The notes under the pieces are model-generated. The model did not search any database. It was not told the DNA's origin and saw nothing but the letters and a program-made list of their open reading frames with translations. From contig JAGLOJ010000015.1 in NCBI GenBank assembly GCA_023139045.1, positions 1 to 47,230 of the forward strand: a stretch of DNA of 47,230 bases, read 5' to 3'. The stretch comes from Candidatus Sabulitectum sp. GTDB taxonomy: Bacteria; Fermentibacterota; Fermentibacteria; Fermentibacterales; JCC-6. A program made the translations under genes and the position numbers. This document shows positions 1-8,991 of this stretch, one piece after another (positions within the stretch are counted from its first letter, which is position 1; every line of letters begins with the position of its first letter).

Positions 1-75
1 TGAGCGCGTCCCGAGCGTCAGCACGGAGAGCAACGATGCCTGTACTTGAGCGCGTCCCGAGCGTTAGCACGGAGG
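1..75. repeat. Two units of a 46-bp stem-loop repeat
   Basis: Two near-identical copies of a 28-base core start at 1 and 47, so the period is 46 bases. Each core can fold: arm TCCCGAGC (9-16), loop GTCA or GTTA, arm GCACGGA (21-27), with one bulged C and one A-A mismatch. The array at 47000-47230 has the same period and a related core, and 7985-8012 holds a single relative. The second unit ends in GGAGG, which probably serves as the ribosome binding site of thiM. The array may continue leftwards outside the window. Confidence 0.8.
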
Positions 76-88
76 GAAGTCCATATCC

Positions 89-904
89 ATGATTACAACA
101 TTCAATGGCGATACCGTAGCCTCAATGGCAGCCGGTGTTCGCGAAGAACATCCGATGATCCACCATATCACCAACAGCGTGGTTACCAACTTTACTGCAA
201 ACATCACCCTTGCAATGGGCGCTGCACCTGTAATGGCTCCGTCAATTGCGGAATCAGCACAGATGGCCGGTTTTGCAGGAGCCCTTCTGCTTAACATAGG
301 CACTATCAACCCGGAGCTTCTTGAAAGTATGCTGGCTGCAGGAAAAGCGGCCAATGAAAAGGGGATTCCTGTCATTCTTGATCCTGTGGGAGCAGGCGCA
401 ACCGGGTTGCGGACAAATGCAACAGCATCTCTCCTCTCGGAATTGAATATCTCGGTTGTAAGGGGAAATGCAGGAGAGATACTTTCCCTGGCCGGATCTT
501 CCGGCGGAGTACGGGGTGTTGACTCTCTTGCCACAGGAGAAGGCAAAGACAGAGTGTTTGCAGACTTTGCGCGGAAAACTGGAATAATTACGGTTGTAAG
601 CGGTGAAACCGATTTTGTCACAGACGGCACAAACTGGATAAAAATTTACAACGGACATCCAGTAATGACTTCGGTTACAGGAACCGGATGCGGTGCAACA
701 ACTGCCGCTGCCTGCTTTGCCGCCTCCGGATCCGGGTTGCTTCAGTCAGTGGCTGCTGGTATCGCATGCTACAACATCGCAGGAGAGATTGCCTGTGACA
801 TCTGTAAAGGACCTGGTTCTTTTGTACCGGAATTCATAGATCAGCTGGCAAACCTTACCGGTGAAACAATTCTGAACAAGCTTCGCATAGAAACAAACCT
901 GTGA
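89..904 (+). CDS. thiM: Hydroxyethylthiazole kinase ThiM
   Basis: Cytoplasmic kinase that phosphorylates 4-methyl-5-(2-hydroxyethyl)thiazole, giving the thiazole phosphate used by ThiE; a salvage step of thiamine biosynthesis. The 271-residue length is typical. Visible family signatures are the N-terminal HHITNSV segment, the ILDPVGAGA loop, RGNAGEI, and the anion-hole and catalytic segment TGTGCGATTAA near residue 200. The ATG at 89 follows GGAGGG from the upstream repeat unit. The stop overlaps the GTG start of thiE by four bases, so the two are translationally coupled. No TPP riboswitch is visible in the 88 bases before the gene; one could lie further upstream, outside the window. Confidence 0.96.
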   Translation: MITTFNGDTVASMAAGVREEHPMIHHITNSVVTNFTANITLAMGAAPVMAPSIAESAQMAGFAGALLLNIGTINPELLESMLAAGKAANEKGIPVILDPVGAGATGLRTNATASLLSELNISVVRGNAGEILSLAGSSGGVRGVDSLATGEGKDRVFADFARKTGIITVVSGETDFVTDGTNWIKIYNGHPVMTSVTGTGCGATTAAACFAASGSGLLQSVAAGIACYNIAGEIACDICKGPGSFVPEFIDQLANLTGETILNKLRIETNL

Positions 905-1536
905 AGCCTGAACTCAGAAAAGCACTGAGACTCTATCTGGTAACTGACCCCGTTCTCCACTTCGGGCATGGAGTCTCTGCTGCATGCGAGGAAGCTCTTG
1001 AGGCAGGGGTAAGATTTGTTCAACTCCGGGATAAGAATGCATCAACCAGATCACTCTTCAACTCTGCTCTTCAGTTGCGTGATCTGTGTGCCAGGCACTC
1101 CAGCTACTTCGTAGTGAATGACCGTATTGATGTGGCAATGGCGGTGAGAGCAGATGGAGTTCACCTGGGGCAGAGTGATATGCCGGCAGATATTGCCAGA
1201 TCCGTCATGGGACCGGAAGCAATTATCGGTGTTTCCGTAAGAACCGTGGCTGAAGCAGAAAAAGCACTGGTTGACGGAGCCGATTACATAGCGGCAAATC
1301 TTGTCTTCGCAACCCGCACAAAGAAGGATGTAAGTAAGCCCCTGGGGCTTGATATGGTTAAACGCCTGTCTCAGGCTTCGTCACTGCCACTGATAGCGAT
1401 AGGTGGAATCAATCCTGCGAACACTGCCCTTGTCATGAATGCCGGTTGTGCAGGAGTTGCAGTAGTAACGGCAATAATGGATGCTGATTCACCGGCTTCT
1501 CAGGTTGAAAAATTTCTCAAATTTCTTGATCGCTGA
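901..1536 (+). CDS. thiE: Thiamine phosphate synthase ThiE
   Basis: Condenses HMP pyrophosphate with thiazole phosphate to thiamine phosphate, immediately after the ThiM reaction. The 211 residues form the expected TIM barrel: RLYLVTDP at the N-terminus, VQLRDKN, VNDRIDVA, DGVHLGQSDM, the pyrophosphate-side segment FATRTKKD, and IAIGGIN near the C-terminus. In the segment before FATRTKKD the usual VGPVF-like residues read AANLVF, a mild departure that may not matter. The start is GTG, overlapping the thiM stop. The 3' end overlaps by 20 bases the convergent radical SAM gene. Confidence 0.95.
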   Translation: MKPELRKALRLYLVTDPVLHFGHGVSAACEEALEAGVRFVQLRDKNASTRSLFNSALQLRDLCARHSSYFVVNDRIDVAMAVRADGVHLGQSDMPADIARSVMGPEAIIGVSVRTVAEAEKALVDGADYIAANLVFATRTKKDVSKPLGLDMVKRLSQASSLPLIAIGGINPANTALVMNAGCAGVAVVTAIMDADSPASQVEKFLKFLDR

Positions 1537-2443
1537 AAGCATTCTTTTTCCTGAAATCGGGCAGGTAGTGATCCGGTGAAGAATCCGGTTCCTGAACAAG
1601 AGTATTCAAGAGGCCAAGCTCACCGGCTGTTTCCACAGCCTTCCAGTATTCGGAGGGTCTGAGCCTTCTTGAAAGAAGAACAAACTCCTCTGCTTTGTAA
1701 ACCGGATTGTACTGAGACATCAGGCTCAACGAAATATCAGTGGAAACAGATGCAATGAAGCGAAGAATCTCTTCCGTATCGGCAATATCGTTGGGAAGTA
1801 CAAGATGCCTGATGCAAAGGCCACTCGTTGCTGTTCCATCTTTTATTACCAACGGTCCTGCCTGCCTGAACATTTCTTTTACGGCAGCTCTGGCGGCTTC
1901 CGGATAACCCGGTGTATCTGAATACTCCCTGGAATAATCTTCACTCCAGTATTTGAAATCCGGCAGATATATATCCACAAGACCTTCCAGCATCTCCAGA
2001 GCTTCCACTGTTTCGAAGCCGTTTGAGTTCCAGATGACGGGAACAGTAAGCCCTTTTCTTTTTGAGATTCGTATAGTTTCCGCAACCAGTGGAAGGTAGT
2101 GCCCCGGGGAAACAAAACCCACCGTGGGGCATCCCCTTTCCTGAAAAGCAAGAAGTTGCTCTGCAAGTGAATCGGGAGTGTATTCAATACCTCCGCCATG
2201 CCTGCTTATCTGGTGGTTCTGGCAGTAAACACAGCTCATGGAGCAGTGGCTGAAGAACACATTACCAACTCCGGTTTTTCCAGCAAGAAAGGGTTCTTCG
2301 CCCCGGTGAACAACAAGAGAGGCGACCTCCATAACAGAGCCCGCCCCGCAGTATCCTGTTTCACCTGACACTCTGTTCACACCGCAACGGCGCGGACAGA
2401 GCATGCACTTCCCGAAACAGATATCAGTAACTGTGTGCTTCAT
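1517..2443 (-). CDS. PflX-type radical SAM protein
   Basis: Belongs to the COG1313 / PflX group of radical SAM proteins, often annotated as pyruvate formate-lyase activating enzyme-like although the true substrate is not established. The radical SAM cluster motif CX3CX2C is at C67, C71 and C74. An N-terminal cysteine set C9, C13, C16, C20 in the form expected for the family (CxLCPRxCGVNR) may bind a second metal centre. Length, 308 residues, fits. The next gene upstream on the same strand ends at 2424, so the two overlap by about 20 bases and are probably co-transcribed. There is no pyruvate formate-lyase gene nearby. Confidence 0.85.
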   Translation of the reverse strand: MKHTVTDICFGKCMLCPRRCGVNRVSGETGYCGAGSVMEVASLVVHRGEEPFLAGKTGVGNVFFSHCSMSCVYCQNHQISRHGGGIEYTPDSLAEQLLAFQERGCPTVGFVSPGHYLPLVAETIRISKRKGLTVPVIWNSNGFETVEALEMLEGLVDIYLPDFKYWSEDYSREYSDTPGYPEAARAAVKEMFRQAGPLVIKDGTATSGLCIRHLVLPNDIADTEEILRFIASVSTDISLSLMSQYNPVYKAEEFVLLSRRLRPSEYWKAVETAGELGLLNTLVQEPDSSPDHYLPDFRKKNAFSDQEI

Positions 2444-4382
2444 CTATGGCTTCGTTAAGCACCCCGGTACCCGGAAGAACAAACCTTCCACCCTTGATGA
2501 TGAACACTTCCCTGCCGTCGGGGTGAACAGCACTGATAGAGTCCAGTGAGCTGTAGGGAAGGGTCACATCGGTGTGCTTGTTGGTATAAGCCAGAGAAGG
2601 ATCTTCTTTCCGCTGGATTGTCTTCTCGTTGTCCACAGCTATCATGGTCTTACCGGTGATGGGACTGGGCTTCTGTGCATCTTCCGCCCACGAGTAACAG
2701 GTGTCGCCAACTGCAAAGTGAGGACCCATCTTTTCAAGAATAAGGATGGGGAGCAACCCCATTATCTTGTGCTTCAGAGCCATGGCATAAACAACGGTAT
2801 TAGTGCCTATTGCAAATTCACCCAGGGGAAGAGTTTTGTGAGGAAAGAAAAGATTTTCTCTTATGTAGTCTTTGCCCCGCTCTGGATCGTCAAAGTTGCT
2901 GCATGACCAGTCAGTCACATATCCGTCTTTGAACTCAAGGCGGATGTTGTCGTATCTGAGACCACGGAGAAAAGACTCTTCAACATGCAGCAGACCATTT
3001 GTTCCTTTGAGCATCGGAGATGTAAAGACTTCTCCAAGAGGAATGTTGACTGAAGCAAGACAGTTCTCAAATATTGTCTGCTTCGCTGGGTCTGTAATCG
3101 GACACAAAGCCACCTTCAGGTCTGTTTCGTTGCTGCCGCTGCCAAGAATATGAGCGAACTCGGCACCGTCCATAGCATCAATTATTGCCTGCTGGATCGG
3201 CCTGTAAGTTTTGTTTGAAAGTGTATTCAGCCTTACAGTATCTCTGAATATCTCTTCAAAATCACCCTGTATCTCCGGTGAGGGAAAAGCGATGATCTCG
3301 AAACTGGTCTCATCACCGGGCATGTAATCGTTGGCAATTGCCCGTGATCCCTGCATCTGTTTGTTGAACAGGCCTGAAGCCTTGTCATCCGCTTTGCAGG
3401 CTTCCGGCTTCAGGACGGGACTGAATGGAGGTTCTCCGAAAACCTCAAGAAATGCCTGACCGGAAAAGTTGTGAAGAACATCTGCCATTCCTTCAAAAGC
3501 TTCCCCGGTAACTGCGATTCTTCTTTCAACCATCTCTTCACTGATACTGAGGGCGTAGTCGAAACGGTGATCGTATGCGGCCTGCCTGTTGCGTCTGCTG
3601 CCCTCTACCTGCCTGACAAACATTTTAAGACCGTATTTTTCAAATCCGGCAAGAAGCCCTGGAACAATTCTTTCATAACCGGCCTGTATGGTCATCGCAA
3701 GAGAATTTTTAATGGTATAATCCATGCCGGACTCTTTGAACCCCTCGATGTACGCATTAACCATTGTGTCAACGATCAGTTTGACTGTCTCTTCGGGAAG
3801 AGAGTTGATAAAAGATGCTGTTCTGACGATATTCTCCGTTATTCTAACTCCGTATCTGTAGAGATAGGAAAGATCATCAGGAGTTGCCGCAAGAGCCAGA
3901 TCAGTATAAAAGATGGTCGCAGGGTCATAACCCCGGTGACACATGCTTTCTGTCAGATCCAGACGAACCTCTGCCCACCTTTTTCTCATCAGTGTCACAA
4001 AACCATTCTGCCCGGCAAGTCGAGCTTCAAGCCAGTGATCAGCCATCTGTTCAATTACCGGTGCATTTCCCGTGAATGCTTCGTTGAAAAGAAAGAGAAT
4101 TTTGTAATTGAAAGTTGAGACAAACCTTCCAAGTTCTTCTCCAAAAACTTCTGCGGCTTTTGCCGGATTTGCCAGTCCTCTTTCGTAGGCATCCTCTAGA
4201 AGTGGAGCATGGGCTTCCTCATTCAGTTCCTGAACTCTTTCGGGGCTTGCGTTACCCTTCAGCTCATTCAGAATGGTAAAGGTAAAAAGAAGTCTCTCTC
4301 CTGTTTCCCGAAGAAACATATCGAAGGAGCTCTGAGTTCCCAGCTCAGTAAGAGTTTTTCTGATTTCGGATTCTTTATACAT
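2424..4382 (-). CDS. M29-like aminopeptidase with long N-terminal extension
   Basis: The C-terminal half (roughly residues 340-640 of 652) resembles the M29 thermophilic aminopeptidases (AmpS / aminopeptidase T, cobalt- or zinc-dependent). Likely metal ligands lie in GEVFTSP (about residue 450), LGEFAIGTN (about 520), GPHFAVG (about 553) and HTDV (about 603). M29 enzymes are usually 370-410 residues; here about 280 extra, mostly helical residues precede the catalytic part and I do not recognise them. I chose the ATG at 4382 because GGAGGA lies nine bases upstream; a start at 4424 would run deeper into the ABC gene. It overlaps the upstream ABC subunit by eight bases, so it looks like part of that operon. 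The substrate is unknown. Confidence 0.75.
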   Translation of the reverse strand: MYKESEIRKTLTELGTQSSFDMFLRETGERLLFTFTILNELKGNASPERVQELNEEAHAPLLEDAYERGLANPAKAAEVFGEELGRFVSTFNYKILFLFNEAFTGNAPVIEQMADHWLEARLAGQNGFVTLMRKRWAEVRLDLTESMCHRGYDPATIFYTDLALAATPDDLSYLYRYGVRITENIVRTASFINSLPEETVKLIVDTMVNAYIEGFKESGMDYTIKNSLAMTIQAGYERIVPGLLAGFEKYGLKMFVRQVEGSRRNRQAAYDHRFDYALSISEEMVERRIAVTGEAFEGMADVLHNFSGQAFLEVFGEPPFSPVLKPEACKADDKASGLFNKQMQGSRAIANDYMPGDETSFEIIAFPSPEIQGDFEEIFRDTVRLNTLSNKTYRPIQQAIIDAMDGAEFAHILGSGSNETDLKVALCPITDPAKQTIFENCLASVNIPLGEVFTSPMLKGTNGLLHVEESFLRGLRYDNIRLEFKDGYVTDWSCSNFDDPERGKDYIRENLFFPHKTLPLGEFAIGTNTVVYAMALKHKIMGLLPILILEKMGPHFAVGDTCYSWAEDAQKPSPITGKTMIAVDNEKTIQRKEDPSLAYTNKHTDVTLPYSSLDSISAVHPDGREVFIIKGGRFVLPGTGVLNEAIDEAHSY

Positions 4383-6165
4383 CGTAATTCTCCTCCGATT
4401 CCATTCCCCGGATAACCCGGGCATATTCAGGATTGTTTTCCAGCAGATCGCTGTGAGTTCCTCTGTCTGAAAGTTTTCCGCCGCTTATAAAAAGAACCAT
4501 CTCACTCTGTTTGACCGTTGCCTCCCTGTGGGTTACCACAAGAGTCAAAGGATTCATTTCGCCGGACCTGAGGTTTTCCCAGAAAGCATCTTCCTTTTGT
4601 GCATCGAGGGCTGCGGTACAGTCATCAAGAAGAAGCAGTGAGGGGTTACCGGCAAGTGCACGGGCAATGGCGATTCTCTGCCGCTGACCTCCGCTGGCGC
4701 CTACACCTCTCTGGCCGAGGATCTTGTTCTCACCCAGCTCGTCCTCACCGATACCGGCCACCTTCAGGGCTCTTTTGATGTCGCTGTCAGATACTGAATC
4801 TCTGCCGAACCTGACATTCTCGTCAACAGATTCACCAAGAAGTACTGAATCCTGAGGAACATAGCCCAGAGCAGATGTTATGTTCATTTCTCCAACGTCT
4901 CTTCCGTTAACAGTAATACTACCTTGATCCGGGGGCAGCAGACCAGCCAGCATCTTGAGAAGAGTAGTTTTGCCTGAGCCGACCTCACCCACCACAGCAA
5001 TAACCGACGGTGCTTTAAGGTGGAAGTTAAGATCCATGAGGCCCTCTCCGCCGTCATAACTGAAGGAAGCACCCGCAGCCTGTATCTCGTATACTTTTTC
5101 CAGTGGTTCCGCGTCTCTGTTCCGCTTCTCCTGTTCGGGGAAATCCATTATTTCCATCTCCCTGTCAATTGAAACGAAAGCCTGACGGGAAGCAACAAAA
5201 AGATTGGGAATATCCATCATGGGAGCAAGAAGCATATCCAGATAGACATAAAAGGCATAAAAATCACCAATTCCTATCTTGTCATCTATTACCATGAGAC
5301 CACCGGCAAGCATCACTGTGACTTTCCCGACCTGCCCTATAATACTGTACAGCCCGTGAACTATCATTTCCAGTTTGATCAGCGAGAAATCTATACCAAA
5401 CCTCTCGTCAAGAAGCCGGTGAAGCCTTGCTGCAAGCGGCTTTTCCGCCCGGTATGCCTTTACGATTGCTATACCGTCAAAGGTACTGTCCAGAAGGTCA
5501 TTGGTGTGGCTTGTGGCCTTTCTGCTTGCAGCCACCTTAATGCCAAGTTTGTGCTCAACGGTGTAGAAGATGAAGAGCATTACAGGCAGTGGAGCCATGG
5601 CCAGCAGAGTCAGTTTCCAGCTCATGAAGAACATCACAGCCATGCAGAAAACAAGTCTTGAAGTTGATTCCAGAGCCCGGAAAAATGCACTGCAACTGAA
5701 CCAGGCGATTCTGGGGTAGTCGGTGATATCATCGGTAAGTCGGGTGGTAAGATCACCCGGACGGAACTTGTTGAAAAAGCGCCAGTCCTTCCTCATGATC
5801 GACCCGAAAACATCATCTCTTACAAGCACACCAATAGCACTGTTGATAATACCTCTGGCGCAGGGATACATCCCTGCGATTAACCGTGCCGCAGCCAGCC
5901 CCCCGAGAACCAGAATCAGCTTATTGAAACCTGCGGAATCGGGAGTTCCCAGTATGGTGTGTACATGGTCCAGCAGATACCTGAAAACCAGAGGGAAACC
6001 CAATGCTACCACGCTTGAAAGCAGAGTAAAGAGGATCAGAAACACCATGTACTTCCGTACAGGTTTCCAGTAATTGAATATCCACTTCAGATACTTTGAC
6101 CATTTCCTGATGCCGTCACTGAGCAATTGAATCACCCCCGAACTGAAGGCCGTGAAGTCTGGCAT
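4375..6165 (-). CDS. ABC exporter subunit with degenerate ATP site
   Basis: Half-transporter with an N-terminal six-helix membrane domain (about residues 35-320) and a C-terminal nucleotide-binding domain. Walker A GEVGSGKT is at 393-400, the signature ASGGQ at 490-494, Walker B LLLLDD at 510-515, and the switch histidine at 546. The residue after the Walker B aspartate is D515 rather than the catalytic glutamate, as in the non-hydrolysing site of heterodimeric exporters such as TM287/288. The partner gene is directly upstream and overlaps it. The N-terminus is uncertain: the longest frame overlaps the partner by 50 bases, but a TTG at 6126 preceded by GGGGGTGA is the more natural start. Substrate unknown. 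Confidence 0.9.
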   Translation of the reverse strand: MPDFTAFSSGVIQLLSDGIRKWSKYLKWIFNYWKPVRKYMVFLILFTLLSSVVALGFPLVFRYLLDHVHTILGTPDSAGFNKLILVLGGLAAARLIAGMYPCARGIINSAIGVLVRDDVFGSIMRKDWRFFNKFRPGDLTTRLTDDITDYPRIAWFSCSAFFRALESTSRLVFCMAVMFFMSWKLTLLAMAPLPVMLFIFYTVEHKLGIKVAASRKATSHTNDLLDSTFDGIAIVKAYRAEKPLAARLHRLLDERFGIDFSLIKLEMIVHGLYSIIGQVGKVTVMLAGGLMVIDDKIGIGDFYAFYVYLDMLLAPMMDIPNLFVASRQAFVSIDREMEIMDFPEQEKRNRDAEPLEKVYEIQAAGASFSYDGGEGLMDLNFHLKAPSVIAVVGEVGSGKTTLLKMLAGLLPPDQGSITVNGRDVGEMNITSALGYVPQDSVLLGESVDENVRFGRDSVSDSDIKRALKVAGIGEDELGENKILGQRGVGASGGQRQRIAIARALAGNPSLLLLDDCTAALDAQKEDAFWENLRSGEMNPLTLVVTHREATVKQSEMVLFISGGKLSDRGTHSDLLENNPEYARVIRGMESEENYDV

Positions 6166-7912
6166 ATATTCCGTTCATCGCAAGCAGCTCGCTGTGGGTT
6201 CCCTGTTCAGCCACAAGCCCATGGCGTATCACGATTATCTGAGAAGCATGTGTGATTGTTGCAAGTCTGTGGGCAACTACAAGGGCTGTTCTGCCTTGAA
6301 GAGCCAGATTTGTTGCCCTCTGTATTCTCTTTTCTGTGCCGGGGTCCACGCTGGAGGTTGCCTCATCAAGCACCAGAATCTCAGGCTGCCTGAGCATTGC
6401 CCTTGCGATATTTATCAGTTGCCTCTGCCCCATGGAAAGATTGGCTCCACCTTCACTTATCTTTCCATCAAGACCTCCGGGTATCCGTTCAAGCAGCTCA
6501 CCTGCTTCAATAATCCGCAGAGCCTGTTCCTGATCATCGCGAGACACTGAATGGTCAAAAACTGTGAGATTGCCTGACAGGGTTCCCGAGAACAGATTAA
6601 CCTCCTGCAATACCAACCCGAGCCCGCTTCGCCACGCGTCCAGCGTCAGGTCATTGATGTTAACCCCGTCAATGGTGATTCTGCCCTTTTCTATATGGTA
6701 GAATCTCATGAGCAATGAAACGATGGTGCTTTTCCCGCCGCCACTGTCACCAACCAGTGCGATGGTCTCACCCTTCGAGAGGGTGAAGCTGACTCCCTTC
6801 AAAGCCCATTCACTTTCGGTCGAGTAGCGGAACCAGACATCATCAAACTCAATTTTGTTCCAGGGATCGGGAAAACCGGAATTCTGAATACTTCCATCAG
6901 GAGTCTGGGTTTCTGTATCAAGTATCTCAATTAATCTCTCACCTGATGCCAGAGCCCTCTGGATCTGGTTGAGAGTTTCCGAAAACATCACCAGTGGACC
7001 GAAAAGCCTTCTTGTATACTCAACAAACATAACCACAGTACCCACGGTAACTGCTCCACTGATTACACCGGGTCTGCTGGAAACAAGTATCACAGCCACC
7101 GCGGCAATCTCAAGAGAGCCAAGGAAACTCCAGAAAGAGTATTCCAGGATGGAGGCTTTCTTTTCCCGTCTGAAATATTTCTTCCCCTGTTTGTGCATTT
7201 TCTTCAGGGCATATCCGGTAGTTCCGAAGACCTGCAGTACAGGTACTGCCCTGACGAATTCCGCAGCAACCCCAGCAATCGAGGCATAGGATTTTCTTAC
7301 TTCACCCCATATAACACGCATTTTTCTCAAAACAGGTATTGCAATCAAACCTACGGGAATCGTAATTGCCAGTACTCTGAGGGCAATGTAGCTGTTTGCT
7401 TTGTACATAATTATCAGTGTACCAATTACCATTGCCGCGTTCCGAAGCAGAGCCATGCTTGTTTCACTGAAGAGCATCCGCACTCTTTCCGTGTCGCTTT
7501 CCACGCGAGCCATGAGTTTCCCCGACGGATTTGCGTGAAAGAAGTCCATTGAAAGGGTCAATACATGATCAAACAGCTTCCGTTTCAGAGATCGCACTAT
7601 GGAAAGGCCAATGCGACTGGCAATTATTACCTGCAGGTAGGAGATGGCCATTGTAACCAGAAAGATCAGTGCAAAAAGACCGGAGAGCCTGACTATCTCT
7701 GACGCACTGCCGGCTGGAATTGCGTCATCGATTACAGCTCTCAGTACAAGCGGTCCGGCAAGCTCGCCTGCTATTGCAAACAGCAGAAGAACAACTGCCA
7801 GACTGAAGGCCTTCCGGTGTGGTTTCAGAAAGGGAACAAACCTTAAAAGAAGCTTCATCGAACTCACTTTTGAGCTTTTACCCCTGGAATTGTCGTCATA
7901 AAAATTATACAT
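6116..7912 (-). CDS. ABC exporter subunit with catalytic Walker B glutamate
   Basis: Second half of the putative heterodimeric exporter: six membrane helices followed by an ATPase domain with Walker A GDSGGGKST, Walker B ILVLDEATSS with the normal glutamate, and H-loop VAHR. Its signature reads LSMGQ instead of LSGGQ. In heterodimeric exporters the degenerate site combines the Asp-containing Walker B of one subunit with the altered signature of the other, and that is the pattern formed with the neighbour. It is the first gene of the minus-strand group running down to the PflX-type gene. Its promoter should lie in 7913-8194, which also holds a repeat-family hairpin and faces the divergent 8195 gene. 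Confidence 0.92.
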   Translation of the reverse strand: MYNFYDDNSRGKSSKVSSMKLLLRFVPFLKPHRKAFSLAVVLLLFAIAGELAGPLVLRAVIDDAIPAGSASEIVRLSGLFALIFLVTMAISYLQVIIASRIGLSIVRSLKRKLFDHVLTLSMDFFHANPSGKLMARVESDTERVRMLFSETSMALLRNAAMVIGTLIIMYKANSYIALRVLAITIPVGLIAIPVLRKMRVIWGEVRKSYASIAGVAAEFVRAVPVLQVFGTTGYALKKMHKQGKKYFRREKKASILEYSFWSFLGSLEIAAVAVILVSSRPGVISGAVTVGTVVMFVEYTRRLFGPLVMFSETLNQIQRALASGERLIEILDTETQTPDGSIQNSGFPDPWNKIEFDDVWFRYSTESEWALKGVSFTLSKGETIALVGDSGGGKSTIVSLLMRFYHIEKGRITIDGVNINDLTLDAWRSGLGLVLQEVNLFSGTLSGNLTVFDHSVSRDDQEQALRIIEAGELLERIPGGLDGKISEGGANLSMGQRQLINIARAMLRQPEILVLDEATSSVDPGTEKRIQRATNLALQGRTALVVAHRLATITHASQIIVIRHGLVAEQGTHSELLAMNGIYARLHGLQFGGDSIAQ

Positions 7913-7984
7913 CTATACAGATCTCCGTTCAATACAGCGAATTCACAGCACCGGGTGCTGATCAAAAAAAGAAGGTTTTTAAAC

Positions 7985-8012
7985 TGAGCGTGTTCCGTAC
8001 GAGAGTACGGAA
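7985..8012. repeat. Solitary repeat-family hairpin
   Basis: A perfect stem TTCCGTAC (7993-8000), loop GAGA, stem GTACGGAA (8005-8012), preceded by TGAGCG. The leading bases and the layout match the units at 1-75, whose core starts TGAGCG and folds around a four-base loop. It lies in the 282-base gap between the ABC exporter and the divergent 8195 gene; no T-run follows on either side, so it is not a simple terminator. Confidence 0.55.
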
Positions 8013-8194
8013 AGAGAGAGCTGAACGCCCTTTTATTCTACTGAATTCCCTGTGATCATATTAGACCTCCTGATTGAACGTGTGAACACGAATGATAACC
8101 CCAAACTTCGATTTGTCAATCAGGTACAGAATTGAATGGAACAAACCACACTCTGTTACGATATATTTGTCTGAAAACAGTAAGGGGGAAGTCG

Positions 8195-8968
8195 ATGAAA
8201 AACTGCACAAAGATTACTCTGGCAGGCACTGTTATGCTAATGGTTCCGGCAGTAAATGCAGACGATGCTGATATTCAGTCTGTGATTGAATCCGACGACT
8301 GGGAAACACTCAAGAATATCTGGAAGCTTATCAATGGGGTGGAACCCATAGATCATTTATCGGATAATCCAATTGCCGAGGAGAAAGGAGACTCGCTTCG
8401 AGCGGTTATTGATGCACTTTTTTCAGAAATTGAAGATCCGCAACTTCACACAGCTGTTTCCCTGATACAGAGAATCACTTCCACAAGGATAATGCGACTG
8501 AGCAGAATCAACCCCTATCTGATTACCAGAATGATGCCACCCTGGACGGAAACAGTCCAGCATGATCTTCTGTTCAATTTTGAAGACCGAATAACAACAT
8601 TGATGACTCTTGTTGAGTCCGGGGAAGTAAGTGCAGCGGAATTCATTGCCGCAAGGGATACTCTTATGGAGCGAGCGGAAACCTGGGCAGTGCTTGAGAT
8701 ACTGCATGAGGTTCAAACTTATCGGCATCATGATTACTTCAACTGGCGTTCGGAAACCATAGATACAGACGCCGTTCTGGAAAGACTTGATCTTTCCTAC
8801 CGTGCAGCTCTTGATACTCTGAAAAAGCTGGAGCCCGGTGAAAATACAGAGTATTTTCGGCTTGCAGTCCGGCAGCATGAGGAATTCTTGGAGAAATACA
8901 GCGAGTTTGAGCAGGCAAAGCCTGTTCTGCGCATGCTTCTTGCCGATCTTATCGAGGCGGAGATCTGA
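8195..8968 (+). CDS. Exported helical protein of unknown function
   Basis: I do not recognise this 257-residue protein. An N-terminal signal peptide is visible: MKNCTK, a hydrophobic stretch, and a likely cleavage site after NADA or nearby. The mature part is acidic, predicted mostly helical, with no cysteine motif, membrane segment or catalytic signature. I chose the ATG at 8195 because it follows AAGGGGGAA and gives a clean signal peptide; an upstream start at 8132 would bury it. The stop overlaps or touches the start of the following SPASM radical SAM gene, so the two are one unit. It could be a target, chaperone or unrelated partner of that enzyme. Confidence 0.7.
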   Translation: MKNCTKITLAGTVMLMVPAVNADDADIQSVIESDDWETLKNIWKLINGVEPIDHLSDNPIAEEKGDSLRAVIDALFSEIEDPQLHTAVSLIQRITSTRIMRLSRINPYLITRMMPPWTETVQHDLLFNFEDRITTLMTLVESGEVSAAEFIAARDTLMERAETWAVLEILHEVQTYRHHDYFNWRSETIDTDAVLERLDLSYRAALDTLKKLEPGENTEYFRLAVRQHEEFLEKYSEFEQAKPVLRMLLADLIEAEI

Positions 8969-8991
8969 GTTCCATCTGGTTTGCCTTTGAA

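Noticed and set aside
1-88. TPP riboswitch before thiM
   Set aside because: The 88 bases hold the repeat units and none of the conserved TPP aptamer segments; it could only be outside the window.
7955-7979. Terminator from the CAGCACCGGGTGCTG palindrome
   Set aside because: The stem is followed by an A-run on the plus strand and preceded by the T-run on the minus strand, so it cannot end transcription in either direction in the usual way.
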